From Lanius collurio (Eukaryota > Chordata > Aves > Passeriformes > Laniidae): a stretch of DNA of 64,000 nucleotides. The stretch covers positions 7,705,077 to 7,769,076 of the forward strand of contig JACBWW010000021.1 of the NCBI GenBank assembly GCA_020086605.1, read 5' to 3'. The notes under the pieces were generated by a model, which saw only the letters and a list, made by a program, of their open reading frames with translations, searched no databases and was not told the origin of the DNA. The position numbers and the translations under genes are program-made. This document shows, one piece after another, positions 10,949 to 24,200 of the stretch. Every line of letters begins with the position of its first letter. Position 1 is the first letter of the stretch.

Positions 10949-13900
10949 GGGTTGAAGCAAAGCAAACGCTGTAAGACTGAACCCAGCTCACATGAGGGAA
11001 CATCCAGTGCTGTGATATGGCTGCAAGAATGAACAGGGTGAGTCTGGCATGAAACCCAGGCCTCTGGCTGCCCCAGCTGAGTGTTTTCACAGTTCCCTGC
11101 AGTTCTGCCCCACAGCCTCCCTGTGCCACGTGCTTTCCAGAAAAACTGTGTCTCCCAAAGATATTCCAAAGACATATGGAATCATTTTACTGGAATTACT
11201 ACAGAGACCAAAGTTGTCACGAGTCCACCAGTGCAGATCACTGAGATAGCAATGCTGTTTCTGCATAAGGTTTTTTATCTTGAACCATCCCATGATTAGA
11301 AGAAAGTTCTGTATATCACAATGAAAAGCAGAGATTCTTGAGTTCCCTCCAATATTTTTAAAGGCTATCACTACCACAGATAGGGTAGAGGAAATGCACC
11401 TGTCTTTGGAAAGTTAGATGGAAATAGATACAGTCTGTACCTGCAGCTGAAATAATGACTGAAGGAGCTGTCTTCAGATGAAGAGCACACTTCTGAAATA
11501 CCCCATTGCAGAGTATATTTTTCTGAAGTTAAACCTAGACAGAATCTCTCCTAGGAATAGGGAAAATTGATTTGCTTACTGAATTGCTCACAGGAAAAGC
11601 TGATCTTGAAAGTTAAAGTAATTACAAAGAATGGAAAACAATTGGGTCCAAATCAGAAGGTTTTTTAAATCACTGCTCCTGCCTTTGACTTAGGCAGTAG
11701 TGAAGGGGTCTGCTCCCATCACAGCGAGGGTTTGGAATGCATAAAGACATGAGCACTCATTGAGCATATGCAGTAATGTCTGAAAAACAGATCTATAATT
11801 TCTTTCTTCTTCCTCTTGCTTGGTTTACCAAGGTGTCCCTGGGGTGTTCATTCTTAAACATATTCATAAAAGTCCTCCAACTCCAAGAGAAGTGAAAGAT
11901 ACAGAGAAAAATCCTTCTTTGGGTTAGAGCTGAGCAGCACCACTAGAATTTGCCAGTGGCTCAGCTCCTCTCTTGGTGTAAATTAGCACTTACAACTCCA
12001 AATGGAGTTTTGTAGTTTTCACCAGCTTGTTCTGCTTGCAGCATTGCAAGTGACAGCTGAGTTTGGCTTGTCCTGCTAGAACAAATAGGAAAGGGAGAGA
12101 ACAAAATATCCTTTGCCAGCACTTTCCAGATGATCTGTCTTTGTGATAGAAGTGTTTGTATTTTAATAAGTGCCTTTTTCACACAATCCAGCTACTTTTT
12201 CTTGAGCCTACAGAGGGATGACACAAGCAGATCCTCAGTAGGGGCCAACTGATGGAGCCTCAGCAGTGCAGTGGGCAAATTCTTACAGCACAAACTTGTA
12301 CCTCCTCACCTGTAGCCAACAGTGTTGTTTCTGTGAGGTGGGGCTGGTGGAGCAGCTGTGAAAGGCACTTGAATTATGCAGTGATCTGACACAGACTGGA
12401 ATTTTCCCATTGAGGAAGTCCCTACTTGCTTTAGTGGTGATTATGCAAAGCCAGCTCAGGTTTGTTGTTCTTTCCTTTCCTTGTGTTTGAAAATAATGTG
12501 TGTGCTCTGCTAATCTGCACTTTCCTGATGAATTTTCCATCTTATGCTTTTAAATCTATACTATATGAAATGTCAATCTGTCCACCTTTGTCACTCTGAA
12601 TACACCAAGTATCAGGTTAATAACAGTGACTGGTAGGAAACCAGCTCCATGGGAATTGGGTTGGGTTAGCTGAAAAATTCCATTGATTGAAAAAGAGTTA
12701 AAAGCCGTGTCATCCTGTCACCTTGCAGTGTGACAATTCTCCCTGCTCAGCCTTCGTTTCCCTTCCATGTCAACACCAACTGCTCCCAACAGGGATCCAA
12801 AGGCTGGAGAGGGCTTGGCCAGACAGCTCATCCCTGTTCCTGGAGCTGCAGCACATGGAGGGCCAGCACATGCCCACTTTTGCTGATCTGGAACATTCTC
12901 CTTAGGAATCTCTGCCTGAAAGAGACTCACCAGACTCCAAATAAGCATGCAGAAACATCAGTGCTATTTTTAAAATGCCTCTAACCTTCTGTTGTCCTCA
13001 TCATTGATTTGTGATTGGAAAAAAAAGAGTAGGATTTGATAGGTGACCTCTGACATGAAAGAATACAGCAGTGCACAGCCAGAAAAGGAAAGAAAGAAGG
13101 GGAAAAGATAAAGAATAAAGTTTTAGGTACCTATAATGCATCACATGCACGTATATGACTGATAAAGTATAAGAAACCATATGTTTCTTATTCCAATTGT
13201 CCTCTGCACCCTTCTCTCCAAAGAAGGGATAGTAATGAAGTTTTATTACACATAAAATTAGCTTCTCTAAGTGCTACCATTAACTAGATAATAAAAAGAG
13301 TTGCCTGAATCTTGCAAAAGAATTGTTTTTTAAAATGTCAGTTAATTGCTAAATGACTCCAGCTCCTTTCCAACTACTTTATCTTTGCAACAGTGAAGAC
13401 TTCAGCAACTGACTGAAAGGTTTTATGTCCCTCTTCTTCAATCCCTGCAAGGAAAGGCAAGAGACAGAGGGAGCCTCTTACACACTGCAGCAACTTGATA
13501 TTGGAGCATCCAGTCTGGCCCTGGCCCCTTTAGTGTCCCCAGGACAGACTGACCCACCAAGTAACGACTCCTTGGGGTGTTCAGGGATTTCCCAGGCAGT
13601 AGCTCAGCCCTGGGGTCATCTAGGTGTTCTGGAAGGAAAAGTTACCAAAAAATTATCACAAACATGCTTTCAAGCATAATTGAACATCAAAAGGAGTTTT
13701 CTTGGATCAGTGGGGAAGGGTCTGTAAGCCCTGAGCTGGGGTTTAAAGCTGTCTTGGGTGAGATGTTCTTTCCTAGAGCCAGGGATGAACCATCAGTGAA
13801 CAAACAAAGTGGGACAAGGCAGAGATGAGGGGAAGATTCACACCAACAGGAGCAAAGCCCTTTTTGGATCCTCTTTAAGGCATGTTTGTTGCTTGTTATT

Positions 13901-15242
13901 GGTTACAGTCTATGTTAAGATGGGATCCCATTCCTGCAGTCCCCGGGACCTGACTCTGTTTGGCTTTGCCCAGCTCCAGCTCTGTGGATTCCTGTACATC
14001 TGGTCTCCTTGCTCATGGTATCTACTTATTTAAACCTAATTCAACAAAGCTTTTGAGAATGGGTTTAAAATTAATCTCATGCTTTGTTGAATAGAAGTGG
14101 TTTCAAGTGAAGCCTATGGGTAAGTGTCTGGCTAGAGTAAGTGCTGCTGTTGTGAGAGCTTTGGAAAAGCCAATCAGTTGTGTGCCTATTGCCTGAGCAT
14201 CCTCATGCAGAGCACCCTTATTTGGGAGCAAAGGATCCCAGGGACATAGACAGAAGGCTTTCTGGACTTTCTGACTCTATCCACAGCCTAAATCATCATC
14301 CGTAATAGAGAACTTCATCACTGTCTCTTCCATGTCTCTTTATCCTTCAGGAGTTCTGTTTAGATTATTGTATAAATCAGTATGAATCAAGTTTGACTTA
14401 GTTTTTATCCAAGGATGCTGTCTAAGCTCTTTTCATACCGTACAGAAAAACACTCCTTGCCACCAAATCCTGTCATTTTTATCCAGTTCTTCTTGGATGA
14501 AATGTCTGTATGACTCAAATGTCAGGGTTAGTTCCAGTTTTCTTAGAAACTTAGAAACAGGATCTCATATCAAATAGGTGGAATTTTCTCCAGCAAAAAG
14601 ACCACCTGTAGGCTGTGGCCAAACTCTGCACCAAGTTTTAATAGGGAGCTCAGGGAATTAATTAGGTATGTAAAAATTGTTGGCAGTAATGGGAACTCAT
14701 GTTCATCACCAAAGCTGAAACCTATGGTTGAAGAAATGAATTGCTTGGGAACACATCCAGCACTGATTGTTTCATGTGAGGTCCCAGGGACTTCAGTGAG
14801 AATTCCTTTATGGAAATTCAGTGGAATATGTCACCCTGGTTATTGGTCCTTAAGAGGCTCTAATGACTTCAATGATTTCTGTGACTTCATCTGCCCCACA
14901 AGACAAGAGAGATTGTCTGAAGGTTTTACGTGATGTGGTTCTGAGATGACTATGTGGGTGTTGCAGGAAAGCCAGGTGAGAATTAAGTGGGTTATATGAA
15001 GTGCTTGTGAATAAACTCCTCACCCTACACTGTCAAGTTGTCTCTTCTAGATAGATTAAAAAAAATAGATAGAAAAAAAAATATTTGACTCAAGTTTTCA
15101 GTTATATTCCTGAGACAATTTTCCATATCCTGGCACATGAAAATGTAAATTTTCTTTAGGTGTGCTGACGGTCCTTCTGAAGAGAGATCAGAGGAATCTT
15201 AAATGTCTTAAAGCAAATTAGGCTCTTCAGATATGGTTGTGC

Positions 15243-15258
15243 TTTTGCATATGCAAAA
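15243..15258. promoter_or_regulatory. 16-bp palindrome with POU half-sites
   Basis: TTTTGCATATGCAAAA is self-complementary and holds two octamer-like halves (ATGCAAAA on each strand) sharing the TGCATATGCA core of the MORE element. Function is inferred from motif only. Confidence 0.3.
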
Positions 15259-16146
15259 TATCATGACCGGAAGGTCTTTTAGCCAGGAGTCTCTGAGCTG
15301 ATGTTGCTCAGGCCGTTGACAATTCCAGTTTCTCTTCCCAGTGCAGATGTTCACAGTTCTGAAATACTATTTATGAGTGAAGAAAAATGCTATTACAATA
15401 CTCTGGTAATGAAGGGAGAGTTCTGTGGTTTCATTGCTTCTTTGTTAAATACAAAACCCAATAAAGGGATTTGAAAGATGTCTAGGAGGGATAACTAGCG
15501 GAGAATAAGAAAATAGGGAAAAGGAGAGACTGGTTGAATGGTATAGATGAGAACACACACAGGCAATTCCCTCTGGTTTATATTCTGATCACACAACAGT
15601 GTTACTCTGGAGTAACTCCTTGAAGCTAATAGTTTATAAAACAAAATTAGTCTGGAGAGAAAATCAGGTATTACAACTTTGTAAAAGGGGAAGAGGAATT
15701 TGACCTCATTGAGAGACATTAGTGAGGAATAACTGGGGGGAAATTCTCAGAAGTCTTAAACTGCCCTTTGAAAATGGATGGAGGATCTGTGTACCTGTGA
15801 TCACAGAACATGCACAAGTACAAGGAGCTTTGCAAAACTGCTCCTCGAGGGGCCTGGCAGCCAGGGTTGGGTTTGGTGGTGCCCTGCATGTGCTCCAGCA
15901 AAGCCAGAACCACCTCAGACAGCACAGAGAAATCTGATGCAGCATCAACAGTTTACAGACCTAAACCCAGTTACACTTCAGCTTTTAAACTTTCTATCAC
16001 TTCTGAAAGTAAGATTTAGATTCCTGGTATGAAGAGCTTTTAAAGATTCTCTTCTGCAGCAGAAGCAAGTCAGGGATTTCTGTTTCCTGGGTTATGTGAA
16101 TCTCACCTTTGGCTGCTAGGGCAAGTTTAAAAAGTGGTAGTCACTG

Positions 16147-16410
16147 CACAGGTTTTGCATGGCCAGGTTTTGGTAGTGGGGGACTGCAGGGGTGATAAAA
16201 TTCTGTGAGAAGCTGCCAGAAGTTCCCCCATGTCCCGTGGAGCCAATACCAGCCAGCTCCAAAACGGACCCAATACTGGCCAAGGCTGAGCCTGTCAGGG
16301 GTTTTCTGGAATAAGAGAGTTAAGATGGGGAAAACCCCAAAACTGTGCATTTGCAGCTAGTGGGAGGAGTGAGAACGTGTGAGAGGAACGGCTCTGCAGA
16401 CCCCGAGGTT
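16147..16410 (+). mobile_element. Avian LTR-like repeat remnant (endogenous retrovirus LTR type)
   Basis: The segment reads GGTTTTGCATGGCCAGGTTT, GGTAGTGGGGGACTGCAGGG, TTCTGTGAGAAGCTGCCAGA, AGTTCCCCCATGTCC, GGAGCCAATACCAGCCAGCTCC, AAAACGGACCC and GGCCAAGGCTGAGCC. Further on come GAGTGAGAACGTGTGAGAGG and GCTCTGCAGACCCCGAGGTT. I recognise this series as an interspersed repeat of LTR character common in bird genomes, but I cannot name the family with confidence. No internal retroviral genes are present. It is diverged and shortened. Confidence 0.5.
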
Positions 16411-19400
16411 GTATTTTCTGTCCCCCACTCATCTGAGGGGATGGAGTTGGGGACAGCGTGGCTTTTGAGGGCACCTGGTGCCACCAGGGTCACCCCACAC
16501 AGGCACTGCCAAGGAAGCATGTTTGGACTCTCTGTTTGCCAGGCTGTCATGTTAGTGTGGGCTCTGGAATGACTGGTGATTTCAGAATGTTGTTTTCTAA
16601 AGAAATTGGAAATGCTGGGAAATGAACTCCTAAAATACCGTGTAACGTGTGTAACTCTTTTGGAAAGTGTTTTGGAGTATCAGCTCTTTGAGGAGGTGAG
16701 CACTGTGCATATTAAAATGATGCCTTTTCAAAGCTCTGAGCTGTTGCTAAAATGTTACAATAAAAAAGTCATTCCCTCCCAAACACATTACCCGTTAATG
16801 CAAACACAGGATTTTTTAAAAAGCCATTCCTTGGTGCTGAGAGCAAGGGAACAATCCAGAGGCTGCAGCCTCATGCCAGTGACCTGTGTGATTCAGTGTT
16901 GCTCTGGAGAAGAGCATCACGCTGGGCCTGTGACTCTAATTAGGGGACAATAGGCAGGAAGAGCTCCAGAACTTTTGAATTGGGGTCAAGAATACCTTTT
17001 GATCAACACCAATAGAGGCATCTTAGGATGAAAGTCATGAATGTTAAAAGCCATTTCAAAACAGCATTGGAATAGGATAAGCAACACTTCAAGCACCTGA
17101 GATCAAATAAGCAATTGTTTTGTGGAAATTCTTGATCAAAGAGACAGCAGTTCCCTGCCTGGTGCTCACCAGGCTGTGAGAGGGGGAAATAAGCACCAAA
17201 ATTCAGGTGTATCTCAGCTTAAAACTCTGTACAGACATGGGCAGCTGTGCTGTGCTGGAGCTGAGGATACGTCTCTACCTTCAGCACTACAGGAAACAAC
17301 AGAAGTATTTTCCTACTTGAGTTCCAGATGCAGGGAGAAAAAAGGATGTTACCAAGGGGAAAATGCAATATGCTGACCATCTGGTGAGGCACTTGCAGGC
17401 AGGGTGAGATCTCAGCTACAGGAATGGATCCCCCACATCTCTCTTAGCCAGACTGCCAGGCAGCAGTTGAGATGCAGAAAAGATTTGGCTATTAAGAGGT
17501 GCTATGAAATACGATGGTACTTGAGAGGATTAACATAACCAAGTGCAGGCTTCAGCTGGTCGGCTCTTTGTATGTGTTGCACTTATGTAACATAATGTAG
17601 CAATAAATAATGTAGTATTGCATTTGACCATGTGTTGAACATTAGCAGGAGTGATGTCACACGCTAATTACCATGAGCAAATGACCTATGATTTCAAATC
17701 CATTATTTCAGAAATGTGTGAATTTAACCCTGTTTTAAGTGAGAAGGACCAAGCAGGTCCTTGGTGAGGAGGCTGGTGTGAGGTCAGGCTGGGATCTCAG
17801 TCCATGGGATGGGGATCAGCTGAGTTCCTGGGAAGGCAGAGGCCTGGCTGGGACAGAGCTGGAGACAAACACAGCTCCAGCTTAGCTCGGGCAGCAGCTG
17901 AGGGTCCAAGGCTGAGCTAAAAGGCAGCCTCTGGGTCCTTGGGCTGTGGGTGGCAGTTCCAAGGGAGGCTGGGCAGGGCTGTCAAGGCCCACCAATGCAC
18001 CCAGGACCCAGGACCAGTACAGAGAGCAGGACTGGAATGCTACTTCCTCAGGGCTCTCTCGAGTGATGCACTTCCATGTTGTCCAGGAACAGCTTTGAAA
18101 GTAATTTCCAGCTGTGCTAAACCTCTTCAGAGGGTCTGATGTGTCAGGTCATGCACAGAATCAGTGTTGGAAGAGACCCACGAGATCATCCAGTTCAACT
18201 GTGTAGCACTGTTTCAGTTTGACCAGATTTGAATTTTGCTTACCAAATGTAACGTCCTTTCCAAGCTAACTTTTTAGCTATCCCATCTTTGAGAACCTTC
18301 CTCAGAAAGATGGGTCGAATTTGGAACACGCTGTCAATGCCAAATTATCTCCTTTGTGCAATGCAGGGGTTACTTTAGTGTTCAGCCTTTGGATTCTCAA
18401 AGTTGTGTAACAAACCAATGTTTACAGACTATCATTCCTTATTTCTCTTCTTAGAATCAGGCACAGCATAGATATTTTTGATAAATTATTTAATATATCT
18501 ACCAGGTAGTCAGGTTGAGCAGTGTTCATCCTAAAGGCTCAAAAAATAACACGTTGCAAATGCAGTTTTTACTTATTATGCAAGACTTCTTCTGCAAGCA
18601 GAAGTGAAGAGTGGGAGAGGTGGAGATATAATCCCATGTGTTTGATGGAGTGATTACTTCAGGAATTCATTTATGTTTGCTAAAAAACTTTATGCAGATT
18701 TGTCCAGGTCGTTTGGAGCTCTGCTTCTCAACTGTGCACATGCTGAGGATTACGAAACCCCACTGATTTCTCATCTTCTGAATTCCTTTTATCTTGTTTT
18801 CACTTTGGACTGCATCATACTGAAATTTAGTGGGAATATGTTACTTCCCTAACTGCAGAGTTACCATAATGCATTTAACATGGCCTGCATATCACTTACA
18901 TTCCTATAATCATGGATTAGAGACTCTGGAACGGCACATAGAAAGAAATCAAGAATTTAGTTAGGTTTTATAAGTGTGGGCTTAGAGTCAGTGAGAAATA
19001 AAAATGCATGCAGACTTGGTTTTCCTTCTCTTCCCTTCCTTGGGCAGCTGCCCAAATGTTGCATCTCTGAGTTAGAAAAAGGAGTTGGGTTTGGCTCCTG
19101 TACAGATTCCGCATTCACTGAGCTGCTTTCTTCATTTAGTGAGCGCTCTCTCTGAGCTACACTGGCCACATTCATCTTTATTAGGTTGTAATGGGAGTCA
19201 CTGCACGGGAAGCCTTGATCCTGAGCTCTGCATAAAACTGCAGCTTGCAGATGCTCTAATCCTACCAGCTATTAGCACAATAAATTTATAATTGATATAT
19301 AGGTGTAAGTCTTCCACATCACCTACCCTAAAGCAAGAGTTATGAAATTTAATAAACTGCCTATGTCCTTGGAGCTGTGATCTCCCTTCATTGAGGAGAA

Positions 19401-20494
19401 CAAAATGTCCATCAGTGCTCCTGACAATTATTAGAATTGTTGTTAATGTACTATGAGGAGTAATTCACCATCAGGGCAAGCTCTGAGACACAGTAGGCAA
19501 ATCTAAAATATTTTATTGTGCTAATATTACAGTTACAAGTGATATTTTAAAGCAATTTGCCATGATAATGTCAATGCAGGGTGAAGACAAGTAGTTCCTT
19601 TTAATGCTGCTCACAGAGAAGCTGGTATCCACACAGATGTAGCAAAGCTTCTGCAGGACTGGCTTAATACAAGGAAAAAGCAAAATCGGTGTGATACAGC
19701 ACAGCTGTGAGGAGAAAGATGCTTGGTGGGTTTCTGGAAGGGTGGGAGTGCCTGAGATGAAGCAGTATTGAGTAACAGATTGCAGCCAGGACACACCAGT
19801 GACTCCACCATGGAACTGGTGCAGTGCAATTTACCTCTTTTTCTTTCTAAGAGAAACAGAAACTCTATAAACATATGCAAAAAGAGTTAACTGTTACCTC
19901 CAAGGCACTATTTCACCACATTTCTAGGATATTAAGACAAGCTAATCATGTCTATAATAAAGAAATGCTGTTTTCCTCAGCAGTATGCAAGGGAAGCAGC
20001 ATCTACCTAGAGGTGTATATTTGATGAACTGCAGCACTGATTATTTGATTGATTTAACTATCAGAGAGGTTATAATAATAATAAACCAATTCAAGACATC
20101 ATTAACTAGCAGAGCATTTGAAATAATACAAATGAGACAATGATTCATGGGCATGTTCAGATTTATTTTTATGGACTGTTGGGGTCCTTCAGTATTTAGA
20201 GCCATTTACATATAATTACGGACATTTATGTAATACTGTTTTCTAAGAGAATTTCTTGATTATAACTAGTTTGGAACCAAGCAGAAAACAAAAAGAGCAT
20301 CTAGAACATCAAAAGGAAAGAAACAATATCGCCAGAAGGAGTTAGAATAATGCAAAATTTTACAGAGAGCTCAGCATGGATAAGAGTGGGAACTACTTCC
20401 AGCCACCAAATATTGGGCAATTAGTTACCTCAAATTTGGTTTGGAAGGCTTTGGAAAATAAATGATTCTTTGTTATGCTTCTGTTTGTGCTCTT
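16411..20494. other. Non-coding stretch, no gene seen
   Basis: Contains the antisense CR1 end at 18.15 kb. The 125-codon + ORF at 16576-16953 has no recognisable domain and no splice context. The rest is AT-rich intron-like sequence. Confidence 0.65.
18153..18201 (-). mobile_element. CR1 3'-end fragment, antisense
   Basis: GCACAGAATCAGTGTTGG, then AAGAGACCCACGAGATCATCC, then AGTTCAACTG is the reverse-complement form of a CR1 terminus. It is the only clear CR1 end in the opposite orientation to MEGF11. The copy is short and diverged. Confidence 0.6.
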
Positions 20495-21261
20495 TCACCT
20501 ATGGATGTCTTTAATTATGCAAATATGTGCCTTAATGCAACTGTGCCTTTTGTGTAGACAAATATTGGTGATATTTGTGAGTGCTGTGGATGCCCAGGGT
20601 AAAGGCTGACTTTTGAGACACATGTGAGGCTGCCACAGGATTAAAGAAATGTAATTTATAAATGCATTCATTTGATCGATGAAACATCTGAGTTTCCATT
20701 GCAGCTTCCTGTAGTCCATACGAATTTGTATCTGCACACTGAGGGTTTGAGGATCTTTAGCATAAGCAAAGACTTTGTAATAATGGCTTCCCCATCTCTC
20801 CTTCCTTCTGACGTTATTCACATCCTTTACATCCAATGGGAAAAACTGATCTCCTGCAGAGGCTTTGGAAGCCACAGAAGAGGCTCCTCTTCCCCTCCTG
20901 AGCCTCACCAGAGACCAGGTGGCCATAATGTGGCTATTGGAGGTTTCATTCACATTTTCTACAGTTCCTCTTTTTTGCTGCAACAAAGGACTTTCTTTAA
21001 CTAGGCCACCCATTAATGATCAGATACTTTTATCCTTTCTTGCCAGACACAAACTCTTTTCTCCTATCCATAATATTCTTCGCCTGTTTCTGCTTCATAA
21101 TCAATGTAGGCAGTTTTATTAGTTCCAGGATCTAATTTAACATCAAAAGAATCAGACCACCTCTCTGGTGTGTGAATGACTGGCAGACCTGATTCAGGGA
21201 AGACATGAGGCACGTTTAGTATTTTATAGAACCAGGTTTTCTGTCTGCCAGCATTGCTGCC
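20495..21261 (-). other. Unidentified coding-like block on the minus strand, possibly a decayed gene copy
   Basis: Two adjacent open stretches lie on the - strand. One is open from 21261 down to 21067, 65 codons with no Met, ending at TAG 21066-21064. It includes KTWFYKILNVPH, then GLPVIHTPERWSDSFDVK and AYIDYEAETGEEYYG. The second is a 172-codon ORF from 21013 down to 20495, with basic and aromatic runs such as VRRKERWGSHYYKVFAYAKD. The first stretch is preceded by an acceptor-like tract ending CATTTAAG. In a second frame the reading continues past the TAG for about a dozen codons. The composition looks protein-like rather than low-complexity, but I do not recognise a family. A simple uniform-codon estimate allows about one ORF of 172 codons by chance in 64 kb, so it may be nothing. 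Confidence 0.2.
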
Positions 21262-24200
21262 TTAAATGCAGAGAGAGCTAAGGGAAACCATGGTGGGTAC
21301 AAAAGCAGCAGTAAAGCGTTTTTTGTGCCAGATCCCCAAAGTGTGCCTGTAAAAATATTTCCTAAGGCAGCTCTCCATCACTGCTCGTGTTAAACCTTTT
21401 AAGTCCATGTGTAATCTGGTAAATCTTATTCATCCAGATAGATGGATTTGAATGAGAACTCACCCTGGGAGGAAAGACTGGCCTGGAGAAGATAACAGTT
21501 CTTATTTGTCATCCTCTGTTATTGTAACCATATTACAGGGGATAATGAAGTGCAAGGGACAGCAATTAGTTGGTGGCAGCACAAATGATAAGCACAGCAC
21601 CAGGACTTTCATATACTGTGGTGTGCAACGCAGCCTATTGATTTAACGGCAGCTTTTCTCCCTTTCACTCCCTAGTAAAAAACAGCACTGAGATTTATGT
21701 GAGCAGGACTGCTTTGGAATACAGATCAGGCTGGAGAAACGCTGGTGTGAATCTTTGGATGCTCACAGTTTAAAAAACCCCAGCCTAGGTTAATTCATAA
21801 AGTGCTTTCCAAATGGGCTGGATGCCGTGTGGTCCTCAGTAGGGCTCCTTGGCTTTGTTCCTCACACCTGACTGCCAATTAATCAGCCTTTTAACTGTGC
21901 CTTCATGGAGCCCACATGCTTGGAGCCACCAGCAATGTGTCTCTCTCCAGGCCTCTCCGAACTGGGTCACCCTTCAGCTATTGGTTAGTGATAAATTATT
22001 CCCTTTGAGATTCCCAAGCCACTCCATGGGGCTGTCTATTGTCATGTTCTGGCACTGAGATTGTAGAACAGATTATGGGCAATCTGTCAGTTCAGGCTGT
22101 TCAAGGAGAGATGAAAAATCAGACACGTGTTGCTCTCACACTGAGAAATTTGAACAAAGACAACAGAAAAACTATTTTTCTTCATTTATTATTCCATTAT
22201 TATTTCCTATTACAATATGGCAAGTAAACCATGAAGTGCACCTTCAATGAAGAGCTCTAATGATGTATGGCACTTGGCATTATCAGAATGTTCATGTGGA
22301 TCTCAGTGGAAAACAATTTCAGGTGTCTTGAGTTGGTTTTGATGTTCAGCAGCTTCCACAGATCCCGTGGAGGCTGAACCCCATCCCAAAAATCATCTTT
22401 GTTTGGACCTAAGAACACACTTGTCAGGGTAGAGGCCAATCAACTACAGGGTGATGATGCATTTAGATTAGTTTGTAATTAATATTTCCTGGTACAATTT
22501 CAAACTTGAAAATGAGAATCCAGAAGAATTTATTGCTGATCTTGGAGGGGATTTTAAGTTCAGTTGAAATCATGGCCTTTGAGTACAACCAGGCCACAAA
22601 CATTGTAGGAATTCTTGTACAGGCTTCCAGAAGTGTCCAAGGCCAGGTTGCATGGGGCTTGGAACAAGCTGGGCTATTGGAAGGTGGAATGACATGGTCT
22701 TGAAGGTCCCTTGCCATCCAAAGCATTCTCTATTCCTCCCTCTCTAACGCTGAATTATGTAACAGAATGAGTTGCCGGCTCTGCCTTGAGTAGGGTATGG
22801 GTTTTTTTGGCATTGTCTCTGATACATAATCATCTGCCAGTGAACATGTTTAATATTTTCACCTAATATTGTAGGTTAAAAAGAGAACTGTGTTAAATTT
22901 CATCCTGATAAACAAGCAGTGAGATGATAAATGCCACGAAAAACAGCTCCAGTCACTGCAATGCTTAATGTTTTCTAGTCTTGGTTTTACATCAGCTTCC
23001 AATTAGAGCTACAAAGGCAGAACCCCAATGTTGATGTAATTAGAAGACCTATAAGCAAATTAAGAATTGAACATATATTTCAGAGCTTAGAATAAACAAT
23101 CTTAATAACCTTTTCAGCCATTAAAGAAGCATCTTTTTTTGTTCTAAATAAAGGATGCCGTTCTGGCAATGGCTGAACAAAGATGAGGAAGTCGTGGGGA
23201 GTTTGAGTTGGTGGGAGGATTTACTGTGGGGCAAGAATTCCCTCCCAGCCCTGGCCCTGGTTTAGATGGTTTCTTGTGCTGTCTGTTGGCCAGGGCAGTC
23301 ACTGGATGGATCCTCAGCTCTTGGATAAAACCAGGAAACAGCCCCATGGATGCTGCACCCCCTGTGCCCTCAGGCAAGTTGCAGGAGTAATGATCCAAAA
23401 GAATTTAGGAGTTTTATTGCAGCAGGGAGGCAGCAGGGGTCAAATCTGCACCAGAAAACCTATAACTAAGTCTGTAATTCTTTTATGGGAAAAGCTGCAG
23501 GGATTTCTGCTTGATTAAGGATTGCATGATTGAGGCCAGTGACATTAACAGGCACAGTGTCCCCTCAGCATCTAAAATAGTGATCAAACATGACAGGAAA
23601 AGCTATATAATAGTAAAATCCCAACACTTCCTTGCTGGTTAAGAGTGGCTGCATGCTTCCCATGCTTCCCAGGTCTATAAATGGGATTTGTATCTTTTTT
23701 TTTTTCTGCTATCAAAAGCAGTTTTTGGAACTTCCCTGTTATATTTAATGCATATATTTTGTCTCTCCAGGCTGTGTGCTCCCCCAGCTTTGTTTTGAGG
23801 CTATATGATCAATAAATGTCACTGCTGAAGTGCTTTGCCAGTTCAGGTATCAGAAATGAAAACAGAAACTCCAGCTCTCTTTTACTGGTCATGACAAATT
23901 GATTCTTTTCAGTCTACCTTGCATTTCTCTCACTTCATGTGTCTGAAGAGAGGGGGATTTCTCACAGCACCTGCTGCTGGGCCAGCCTGAATTCCAAGAG
24001 TCTTGAAAGATTTGTTACTGAATTTGTCTCGTGCTCATGTAAAATGGAAACAAGTGGGATTCTTCTAATTTGAAACTATTTGTGTTTTGGCAATTAAAGA
24101 ATAGTAAAACAGACCCTGTCCATGCAGAATGAACATGTACTTGTAATTACAATCAAGGCTGTGCAATTAGGTGAGGAATAATGTTCTTAAAGGACCACTT

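Larger units (their letters stand above)
9971..16146. other. Non-coding stretch, no gene seen
   Basis: Apart from the POU palindromes at 10937 and 15243, nothing is recognised. ORFs here reach only about 96 codons. Confidence 0.65.
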
